Of a DNA stretch of 34,721 bases, positions 18,101 through 27,500 are shown one piece after another (the first letter of the stretch is position 1; every line of letters begins with the position of its first letter). Both the position numbers and the translations under genes were made by a program. This stretch comes from Saprospiraceae bacterium (GTDB lineage: Bacteria; Bacteroidota; Bacteroidia; Chitinophagales; Saprospiraceae), in NCBI GenBank assembly GCA_016722295.1, contig JADKGL010000002.1, positions 1-34,721 of the forward strand, given 5' to 3'. The notes under the pieces were generated by a model, which made no database searches, was not told the DNA's origin, and saw only the letters and a program-made list of their open reading frames with translations.

Positions 18101-21100
18101 CTGGCGATAGTGTAAATCGGTATTTGTATTTTGATAATCCGCAAGGAAGCTATATCACAAGAGAGGCTTTACAAAGAATGATCTCGGGTATCTCAAATTT
18201 ATACTTTAGTGCCTTGGTGTCTGTCACAAATTCTGAACACTCTGAAAATCCAAAATTCACAAGAGTATCTGGATTTATTCCAACCAATTTTGATCTATTG
18301 CACGATATTGGATATGGAGAAGGAGAAAACAGAGGTAGATTTTGGATTAAAATTCCTATCGTTAAAATTGGAAGTGATCCAGAAATAAATAATGTTCCGG
18401 AATATAGTTATGTTTCTAGCCGTGGCACAAAGCCCCAGTATAGACATCCATATACTCAAGCTGCATTTCAGCAAATCATGAGTTCATATCCTAAATTAAT
18501 TAAACCAGAAGAGGAAAGCACCATTGATCGAGAGCAAACGCTTAGTGTTGAAGGAATCGCTAAAGCTTTAAGTAGATTTAGTACATCATTTGCCGAAATT
18601 CTAGATGGTGGTGTCTTTAATTATTTACAATCACAAAAGAGATGCGAACAAATGAAATTTTATGATTCTTATGTCCGATTGAATAATCCATTTGGAAAGA
18701 AACTAGGTGGAGGCAGTCGTGTAAAAAGTATAGTCTTCCATGATCATTGGGGAGAAATGCAATTGATTCCTGATAAAGACCAAAATTTCTTTTACGGTTT
18801 AGAATATCAATATGAAGACAATCATCAATCAACAGGTGTCGCAGCTTATGAACCAATGATTGGTAAAGATGAAAACCCATTTACATTACCAGTAAATTAT
18901 GTCGTACAACGTAAACTTGCTATTGATATCAACAACTATCAAGTTGAGCCTTTAGGGTCAATGTTTTTTCCTAGTCCTCAAATTATTTACTCTAAAGTAA
19001 TTCAAAAAAACATTCCTCGTCCTGGAGTAAAAAAACATGCTACTGGTTTTACGGTGAAAGAATTTTATACTGCCAAGGATTTTCCAACGATTACCAACAA
19101 AACAGCGAAGTATGCAATTCCTAAGACCGTTGTTGTTCCATTACAATTTTACAATAGAAGTGAAAATACAGTAACTACAACACAAGGGTTTACAATAGAG
19201 ATCAATGATATGCATGGGAAGCTGAAATCATCAAAAGAGTTTGACGAATATGGAAATCAAATAATTTCTGAAGAGTATATTTATCAAACTGACGCAAATG
19301 GAAAATTAGATAATTATGTCAATACGATTAATCCAAGTAATGGCTCTGTGGAAAGAAGGATTATGGGTTTGAATTATGACCTTATGGTAGATGCTAGTCA
19401 TCATTATACTAAATTTGATAATGGTGGATTACAATTTAATATAAATTTTGCAACATATGGAGTACCTATTGGAATTACTACCCCGCTTCCTACAATAACG
19501 GAAGCGCTTACAGAATACAGAGGTTTGACTTTTACAAAACTAATCCAACGAAATGGAATTTTAAAAGAGAATCGAGTCACCAAATTTGGTCAAGTGACCA
19601 ATGGAATTAATGAAGCATTCGATGCTGCTTCAGGAAACGTAGTAGTAAGCTCTTCATCCAATGATTTTGATGATCGTTACTACACTGTTACTCTACCTGC
19701 CTATTGGGCTTATAAAGAAATGGGCTTCGAATCTCAGAATTATAGATTGACATTTCCTTCGATTTCAGTTTCAAATTCTAGTTTTCGTTTTTCGAATGCA
19801 GCATCATTTTTTACATCTGGTGATCATTTAATATTAAACAATTTAGATACTGCGCTATCGGATCATGCTTGGGTTTATAGAATAGAAGGTGATCAAGTTT
19901 TATTGATTCAGCAGAATGGTCAAGCATTTACTGAATTAAATGGAGATTATGACCTCAGACTGATCAACTCTGGCTATGCAAATTTGGTGAATGAAAGTAT
20001 AGGTCAATATATCACTTTAGAAAATCCAATGAACAGTGGAAGATTAAATTTAGCATCTACACGTATATTAGATTCTAAGGCTAATTTATTTAGTGATTAC
20101 TGGCAAACAAATTTTGGATATTCGACCACGATAGAACGCTCTACCTGTAATTGTAATCCAGTAATTCCTGAAGCTAAGAAGGGAGTATTTCAAAATACCA
20201 GTAGTGGGGTTCGTTTGACTTATACTATACAAAATTTTAGTGAAGCTCAACCCAATCGAATCCAAATTGAAGCAAGTCCTGGATGTTTTATTGAAGTCTT
20301 TACACAAGACGGTTTGCCATTTGAAAAAGAGGAATTAAATTTGAATTTTACCATACCTGTTGCAAATCGAAATGAATGTCATCCGCAAAATATTTTGGAA
20401 GCAACGATTCAAGCTAAGAAATCGCGCATTGTATATTTAACTTCAGAATGTTATCCTTTGATTCAATGTCAATCAATTCCAGGAGAAAGACGAACACAAT
20501 GTGGGTTGACGAATAATATTCAAAATCCATTTTTAACTGGCATTGTAGGCAACTATCGTGCACTTTGCGAATACGTCCCTTTTGTAAAACGAAGTACAAA
20601 TGGTCGAATTTATGAAAAAGGATTTTTGGAGAATTATGATCCTTTTTGGACTTATGGAAGAAATGGTTTAATCAGAAATTCTGCTTGTAGAAATTGGGTT
20701 AGAACAGATTCTGTTGTAGCAGTAAACAACAAAGGACAGATTCTAGAATCGTGGAATGCACTTAATATTCCTTCATCAACATATTATCAATATGGTGATT
20801 TATTGCAAACGGCGGTTGCGCAGAATTCCTATTATAATGAAATGGTTTATGAAGGATTCGAAAACCATTCGTATAATGATACCAGAACGATGCCAAGTGG
20901 AATGCATTGTTTATATGTTCCACATTTGCGCTTTGCATCAGAAATGCCTGCTGATATTTTAATAAGTTCATATATTTCAAGCAATAAAAGGCATTCAGGT
21001 CGTAATTCGCTTCGCGTCGCACCTGGTATTGATTTTAGAACAATAATTCCAATTTTACAGCGAAATCTAAATAGAGATTCCAAGAGTGAAAGAATGGTGG

Positions 21101-21576
21101 GTAGGCACTTTACTGTCCAAGCTGAAGATATCATCGTTCCATTTTCTCCCAAGTCAAATGAAAAATATTTATTTAGTGCTTGGATACACCAAGACAATTC
21201 TAATGCAAGTAATTTTGAAGGAATGGCTGTCATCATAAATGGTGAACGATTTGGGGCTTCTGGACCAATCATTGATGGTTGGCAACAGATTACTGGTGAA
21301 TTCCAAATTCCATCAGGACTGAGATCTTTTACTATAACACTCCAAGCAAATACTGAGTCATGGATTGATGATCTAAGAATTCAACCTTTAGAATCACAAA
21401 TGAATAGTTTTACTTATGAACCCAACACATTTTTAATGTTGGCTAAACATGATGATTTAAATTTTACCAACTTTTTTGAATATGATGCTTCTGGAAATCT
21501 AGAAAGATCTAAAAAAGAAACTGAGTATGGTATTATTACTATATCTGAAACTAGAAGTGAATTACCTAAAAAATAA
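15154..21576 (+). CDS. Giant secreted YD/Rhs-associated protein, first half of a split system
   Basis: This intact 2140-residue protein has an N-terminal export signal (MKSQFNKRVIALFLNLIICA). Residues about 90-170 carry the conserved opening of Bacteroidota Rhs/SpvB-like proteins: NPGTGDFNYSIPLLDVGG, then EASWVGLGWNLNPGSVSRQT. Gly-rich beta repeats follow (about 180-330). DRWGNYKLP near residue 890 and ASSWHLDSIQNPMGG shortly after are also family hallmarks. A Cys-containing stretch lies near 1660-1800. A jelly-roll, carbohydrate-binding-like module (about 1936-2081; FSAWIHQDNSN to ESWIDDLRIQPL) leads into a last YD-like unit, FFEYDASGNLERSKKETEYG. By analogy with TcB/TcC and SpvB families, these proteins build hollow beta shells that hold a C-terminal cargo made by the partner. 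The stop lies 7 nt before the start of the second giant gene, so the two are almost surely co-translated. Substrate and target unknown. Confidence 0.87.
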   Translation: MKSQFNKRVIALFLNLIICADALSPLYGFSLSAWNIKHIETPKIEVSNDCKDEFFEEKQCTESITRIKKENKITKQCKRILKKNQMDGGGPSMPEVQGFTTVDQKNLVNPGTGDFNYSIPLLDVGGFPINIQYSSGIGTQDEASWVGLGWNLNPGSVSRQTRGLPDDFKGESITVETSIKPKFGFNVGTGVDINFAGIDLPVELGLGLELDYSNYEGWGVDLKSNIGLSAETEIGSSKMGADLGLSLGVSSRGGGYLNPSLSLRGTYGSESNNSGFGLNSSFQIDSREGLKSINFGTSFGNRHLPFGVSQKFSVGFASPTYTPPFEIPSHTTTGKYALKLDGTVYHFEIGSEISGGYSDQKIQNLVTRSAYGYMNFHHAPANALLDYNRENDGMYMNEIPNLPLTAHTYDLFSVNDADAAGTYRPYRMDVGALHDPEHRNTSDQHNIGIDISTINLVHVGVDAGGGIGKDEIKKWQEGNNLNSVFQFQSGFYKPAYEPVYFKSVSDLSVMQDTNVYNILGKEEPIRAQLSQSDPTATAISLAKIGNDNKGFWDINASMLWRENRDNRGKLFSWVTEKEYHQMRIDRSRNPKFTLDESISRRPGYFRVNQGNLIEEIYVTNESGIKTVFGLPVYNNFIKEVSFNIQSTSDAEQNPRESPTGLVHYGLTDATIRNTRGENNFFKSTTTPTHAYAWLITEKLSPDYVDVSNDGPTPDDLGTYSSFQYKKIHHEFKWRTPIDSAFFQGQSLHTENDNMGSYIFGNKEIYYLDKIKSRNFVAIFHTSPRLDGMGVTFEHGGINNNMKLHKLDSIQLFSEAMYNSTSTQKIPIKTVYFEYDYSLCKNQPNTHSSSADRGKLTLRKIYFTYGESNKHKQSPYIFHYSSYNPDYNPKAVDRWGNYKLPEQNVEEEFPYVKNNIEQNRLASSWHLDSIQNPMGGALKITYESDDYAYVQDRQAMNMMQIVGITKRPVTEDVRSVGHIGNLYTGDSVNRYLYFDNPQGSYITREALQRMISGISNLYFSALVSVTNSEHSENPKFTRVSGFIPTNFDLLHDIGYGEGENRGRFWIKIPIVKIGSDPEINNVPEYSYVSSRGTKPQYRHPYTQAAFQQIMSSYPKLIKPEEESTIDREQTLSVEGIAKALSRFSTSFAEILDGGVFNYLQSQKRCEQMKFYDSYVRLNNPFGKKLGGGSRVKSIVFHDHWGEMQLIPDKDQNFFYGLEYQYEDNHQSTGVAAYEPMIGKDENPFTLPVNYVVQRKLAIDINNYQVEPLGSMFFPSPQIIYSKVIQKNIPRPGVKKHATGFTVKEFYTAKDFPTITNKTAKYAIPKTVVVPLQFYNRSENTVTTTQGFTIEINDMHGKLKSSKEFDEYGNQIISEEYIYQTDANGKLDNYVNTINPSNGSVERRIMGLNYDLMVDASHHYTKFDNGGLQFNINFATYGVPIGITTPLPTITEALTEYRGLTFTKLIQRNGILKENRVTKFGQVTNGINEAFDAASGNVVVSSSSNDFDDRYYTVTLPAYWAYKEMGFESQNYRLTFPSISVSNSSFRFSNAASFFTSGDHLILNNLDTALSDHAWVYRIEGDQVLLIQQNGQAFTELNGDYDLRLINSGYANLVNESIGQYITLENPMNSGRLNLASTRILDSKANLFSDYWQTNFGYSTTIERSTCNCNPVIPEAKKGVFQNTSSGVRLTYTIQNFSEAQPNRIQIEASPGCFIEVFTQDGLPFEKEELNLNFTIPVANRNECHPQNILEATIQAKKSRIVYLTSECYPLIQCQSIPGERRTQCGLTNNIQNPFLTGIVGNYRALCEYVPFVKRSTNGRIYEKGFLENYDPFWTYGRNGLIRNSACRNWVRTDSVVAVNNKGQILESWNALNIPSSTYYQYGDLLQTAVAQNSYYNEMVYEGFENHSYNDTRTMPSGMHCLYVPHLRFASEMPADILISSYISSNKRHSGRNSLRVAPGIDFRTIIPILQRNLNRDSKSERMVGRHFTVQAEDIIVPFSPKSNEKYLFSAWIHQDNSNASNFEGMAVIINGERFGASGPIIDGWQQITGEFQIPSGLRSFTITLQANTESWIDDLRIQPLESQMNSFTYEPNTFLMLAKHDDLNFTNFFEYDASGNLERSKKETEYGIITISETRSELPKK

Positions 21577-21583
21577 ATGTAAT

Positions 21584-24500
21584 ATGAAAAACAGCATTCA
21601 TCTTATTTCAATCATTATCATTTGTTTGGTTTTTGAATTCAATTTGTCTTCTCAAAAAATGCAACAACTTGGAGATGGCGTTCATCAATTTACCTACGAA
21701 CAAATCATTTCAAAATGGGGAGTATATTCTACAAGCACAAAGATTCAAGATACTTGTTTTAGACCTCCAATTTGTTCAAAAATAGGTGTATTAACAAGTA
21801 TTACAGATCAGTTGATCACAAAAGAATCAGCATTAGTCATCGGTATGTTAAAAGACTCAATACAAGAGTCAGTTGATTTTTATGCAAAAGCTGTATTAAA
21901 AGTATTTTTTAAAAGATTAACTTCTTCAAGAATTGATAGTACAACTATAAATTTGTCTATTGATTATAAAACAGGTAAACGACAAAATTATAAAGCTAAA
22001 GATTACATAAAACTTGATAGTATCTATTGGGCAATCGTTCAGCTTGATAGCATTATTTCTGATAAATCTTATGGTGAGCTTGGCACTAGAAGACCATTTG
22101 TGCTTGAATTTCAAATTTTAGGTAAAGAATATCTTGTTGCAAAAACGAATGATTCAATTCAAATAAATATAAAAAATTTAGAAAGTAAGGGTAATTATAT
22201 TTTAAAATGGAAAGAAAAGGCTTGGGCGCAATCTTATGATCTTGAATGGCAATTTTTAGATGGGTATTCGAACAAGACAATTGAATTTCAAAATAATAGT
22301 ACTCGAATCAATTTACCTATGTACAAACTGAGTTATACTGTACCTATTATTTCTGCTGCGGGAAAATTTAGATGTAGAATAAGAGCCGTGGGATTAAACG
22401 CAGATGGAAAAGTAGTGAATGGCAAGTGGTCAGAAATTGCTGAATTTGATATTTCAAACTCACAAGCATTTGAAAAAAATAAAAAACCGTGGCAATATAC
22501 AGCAAATTATTTAGATGATGGTTTTAGACGCGATGTCGTGAGCTTTGCCGATGTGACTGGCAGGTCTAGGCAGAGTAATACAAAATTAAATTCTGGACAT
22601 AACCAAATTTTAGTACAAGAGGATTATTATGATCATCAAGGGAGACCAGTAGTAAAATCTCTCGTTACACCTTTCCAAATAGCTACCACAACTAGTACAA
22701 ATACTAACAATTCTTCAAGTCCATTGGGCAATATTGATAGAAGATTTTTGCCTCCTGGTATGAATCCAGAAAGAAATACCAATTTTCAAAATCGGCAAGA
22801 GGTAATGAAAAATTTATATAGCTTTTTAACAAGTGTATCTGATCTTTCATACAAACCAAAATTCAATCAGGATAAGAATGGTAGAGCTTTTGATAGAAGG
22901 TCATTCGATATTGATTTAGTTGATGATTGTTCGGCTGAATCAAAATCATTGCCAATGAGTGATCTTTCGGGAAGTGGAAAATATTATAGTCCCCAAAACG
23001 CTGCTCATCCATCAGAAATTCATTCCAATTTTGAGCCGGATGCTGAAGGTTATCCTTATGTTCAAGTAGAATACACTCCCGATAATACTGGAAGGATCCG
23101 AAGAAAAGGCATGGCAGGTAAAGATTTTCAGATCGGATCAGGTAGAGAGTCGAAATATTATTATGCTGTACCTAGTCAACAAGAATTGTACAGAGTTTTT
23201 GGAAGTGAAGTAGGACGAGCTTCTAATTATACAAAGATGATTACAGAAGATGCAAATAATCAACTTCATGTTCAATATTTAAACTCAAAAAATCAAGTCA
23301 TTGCTACAGCCTTGATGGGAAACACTCCAGAAAATCTAGAGTCACTGCCTTCGGAAGAAATAGGGAGTCCTATTGAAGATCAAATGAATTTAATGGAAGG
23401 AAACAATATAGAATATTCTGGCAGAAGATCTACTAGTTCTCATTTAATATTTCTTGAGTTGCCAATGAATGTTTTTAATCTGAGTTATGTCTTGAATGCA
23501 GCAGCAATTCAAAAAGAAATCTGTCGTCAAAATATTTGTACAAATTGTCCTAGAAACATTATTATAAGAATGGTAAATTCTTGCGGGGATACAGTTTGTC
23601 GAGTTACTAGAAAAATTCCAGGAAGCATGAATTGTAATTCAATAGCATCATCATCTGTAGTTTTTACTATTGACACCACATTAAATCTACCAATGGGTGA
23701 ATATTCGATTTTTAAAACAGTAGAATTGGATGGGAATGAAATCGATTCATTTATAACGCGTTTTATTTCAATTGATACATCCTGCTTTTCACCAACTTTA
23801 CAAGAACCCATTTGTATAACTAAAGAAGCATGCATACCTTGTAATTATTCAATTTCAACAATTGGTGAAGTAAAGAGAAAATCTGAAAATGATCCAAGTT
23901 GTAAGAGAAACTGTATTGCTGCCAAATATAGTTTTGATATTAAACTTTTTGAAACACTTTGTCGCGATGTGTCTCCTTATGGACAATATGGGTCCGTCAT
24001 AGACAGCTCTAGAAATTTTTTTGTTTCTGTATTTAATACTAGAAATATATTACATCCAATAGTAGATTTCTCCATTTTAGGAGCAATTGACTTTACTTCA
24101 AAATCATACCGAGATCCTAGAATTGTTTATCTAAATGATGCTGGAGAAAAAGCTTGGATAGATGTTACGGATGTATCACCTACATACTATGACAATAGAA
24201 GAGATGAGTTGTTAAGAACTGAAGCTGGTCGAACATTTGTCACTCCTAATAAAATCATTAATCTGGAATATTTAAGCAATATATGGAAAGATAGTTGGTC
24301 TGAATCATTGGTATCTTTACATCCCGAGTATCCTTATTTATTGTGGAATAATATGAATGCGAGTGGAGTCGAATTTGATCAAAATCTACAGGCAATGGAA
24401 AGTTGGGATGATGCTGTAAATGCAGGTATCTTGGACGAGAGGAATCTTAATTTGACTTTAGAATCGGATCCATTTTTTCGCACAGTAGGAAATCCAGTGA

Positions 24501-27500
24501 TAGATCTTATGAGAAATAGGATGATCCACTTGAATGTAACAAGATCTCTGTACGGCGACATTTTTACTTTGATAAAATCTACAGTCTCATGCAATGCACC
24601 AGTACATATAGAAGATCCATCAAGTATGAGATCGTGCTTGTCTTCTGCTAGCCTAATCAGTAATTATAATGATGAAGGCAAAAAATTTGCAATGAGCATG
24701 TTCAAATCCTTCTACGCAATGACTAAATACAAACTCTTGGACTCTATAAGAGAATTTCAACTTAGTGCTGGATCTGGGCATGTACTTAGTGGAAGATTAC
24801 TGTTTCCTTGTCTCGGTGCAAATGATAGCATGTCATGTGCTAGCTGTCCGCGGTCTCCAAGAAGTCTTATGGATTCTATATTGGCAGAGCGAACGTTGAA
24901 AGTTCCTCATACCCGATGTATCAATTTATCCTCAGTTTCAAGTGTCAAATTGCCTGCCAATCTATTCAATACAGAAACTGTAACATTCAATGATTTTCGT
25001 TTTTCAAAACTTATTGATTGTAAGATTACTCCAAAGGCAGAAGCATTTCAATATTTATTAAATGCGATTTGTTATTCTACTCTCGCACCAGAAAAATTGT
25101 ATTCTACCAAACTTCGCTTAAATAATGTTCCACCACTTGTATTAATTCCATCCTTAATCGAAGGATTTCCTAATCGAAGATCTAGCAATTATTATTGGAA
25201 GGCAAGTCCATCTATTGATTTTTTAGCAGTCGAAATTTTAGATGATGACAATAGAGTTCAAGCGAGTTTTAAAATCAAGCCAAATCGTTCATTGAAAAAA
25301 TTAAAGGATGTTAAACATTTTAATTGTATTACTATACATTTTATAGATACTTCTGCGAGATCACCAAGATTTAATTTGAATTTTTCAGCTGTCAATAGTG
25401 AGGGTCATTTTAATGGCGTCATAACAGATATAGTAAATATAGATTTTTCCTATCAAGCCTATCAAAGAGCCCTTGCAGATTTTAGAAATGAGATAGGTGC
25501 TAAAGAATTTAAGAATTTGCAAAGTAAAAAAGGACCAAAAGGAATTTGCTGTATAATGAATATTAGTCCAGAGATAAAACCAGTATTTCCTTGTGAATAT
25601 TCTATACCTTTGTTAGCCCAAGAGAACTTACTGGCAGCGAAAAGAATTAGATCTGAATTTTTAAGAGATAGTTTATGGAATTCTATCGCAAGAAGATGTA
25701 TCAATCCTGTATTAGAGCGATTTGTCGTCACCAAGCAGAGTAAAATTTATCACTACACATTGTTTTATTACGATCAGTCTGGTCTATTGGTCAAGACAGT
25801 AAGTCCTCTTGCCGTTCGTACTATTAATTCACGCAGTGATTCAGATACAATTCCAAATCATGTTGCCGAACTTTGTACAAGATATGCTTATAATTCTCTA
25901 GGAAATAAAGTATCTAAGTCCTCAGCTGATGGGGGAGTTACTAAATATTGTTACGATGAAGTGAATAGACCAGTGATGTCTCAAGATGCTGTACAAAGTG
26001 TATCAGGCACTCATAGTTATATCATTTATGATAGACTGGGTAGAGTCCAAGAATCCGCCGTACTTGAAGGAGGCATTCGTGATGGTAATACAGCATTTGA
26101 AGAAGGAAAAATAACAAATACAAGACTTACAACACAAATTGAAGATCGAAAATCTAGAAAAGTAGAAATTGTTGTGTCGTATTATGACAAACCATTTTTT
26201 ACTGAGATTGAATCGAAATTTACAAATCGAAATCGTTTTTTGCGCAACCGAATTGCTTCTACTGCAAGTTTTGGAGATTATAATACTTTTCAATCAAATA
26301 ATTATACTCATGCTTTCCACTTTAATTATGACATCAGTGGAAATGTTACTGAGATAATTAGTGATTTTAAAGAGTTAAATCAAAGTGGACTACTAGATCG
26401 AGTTAGCTCAGAATTGCATAGATTTAAAAAATTCCAATATGCATTTTATCCTTTTTCAGGAAAAGTCAAAGAGTTTGCGTATCAAATCGGACAAGCTGAT
26501 CAATATTACCAATGGTATGAGTATGATGCAGATAATCGATTGGTGAATGTATTTTCTAGCAAAAGCAATTATGAACCTGCCGATCGAATTGATCGCGATG
26601 CACATTACAAGTATTATACCTCTGGAAATTCTGCTCGTGCTGAACTTGGACCAGAAAATAATCAAGCAATGGATTTGACATATACTTTAAATGGATTGTT
26701 AAAATCAGTAAATAAAATTCGAGGAAATGATCCAGGTCAAGATGGTGAAGTTAGTTCTACTTTTTCAAAAGATTTGTTGAGTTATGAGCTTCATTATTAT
26801 CAAAATGATTATAAACCAATTAAAGTAGTATTAGATCCCATTACAGAAACTAGTGGCTTGACAAATCTGTACAATGGAAATATATCAGGAATATCTGTGG
26901 CAAATCAAATTTTTGGAGATAATAATGTTCATAAGTACCGCTATGATATCTTAGGAAGATTAATTAGTGCAAGAAGAAATAATACAGATCAGTTTAGCAT
27001 GAATCTTAGCTACGATGCGAATGGAAATATTAAAAATTTGCAAAGAAGAGGAGCTACTGGCAATCTCTTCGATAATTTTACTTATGATTATCTTCCGCAA
27101 TCCAATCGCTTGAATTACATTGATGATCGAGCTGGACAGAATACTATAGGAGATATTCAAGATCTTAGAGCACAATCAAGAGGAAATTATAACTATGATG
27201 CAAAAGGAAGACTTATACAAGATAGATCTGAGAATCATAGATTAGAATGGAATCATACTGATAAACTAAAAAGAATAGTTCAACCAGGACAAACATTTGA
27301 TCTAAGCTATGATGTACTCGGAAGACGCAGCATGAAAAAAAGTCAGAATAATCAATCCGAATATACAATCAGAGATTTTAAAGGTAATGTCCTCGCTGAA
27401 TATATAATAGATGCAGGACGAATCAGTCTTTCAAGCATTCCCATTTATGCAGAAAACAGATTGGGTGTGATAAATCTGGATACTTTGCTTACAGAAAATA

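Noticed and set aside
21527..21583. Upstream start for the second Rhs protein overlapping the first
   Set aside because: The upstream extension (MVLLLYLKLEV...) is the wrong-frame reading of the previous gene's end. ATG 21584 gives a proper signal peptide.
23515..23960. Cys-rich block in the second Rhs protein as an inserted domain
   Set aside because: A similar Cys-containing module after the DUF6443 region is, as far as I recall, usual in this family.
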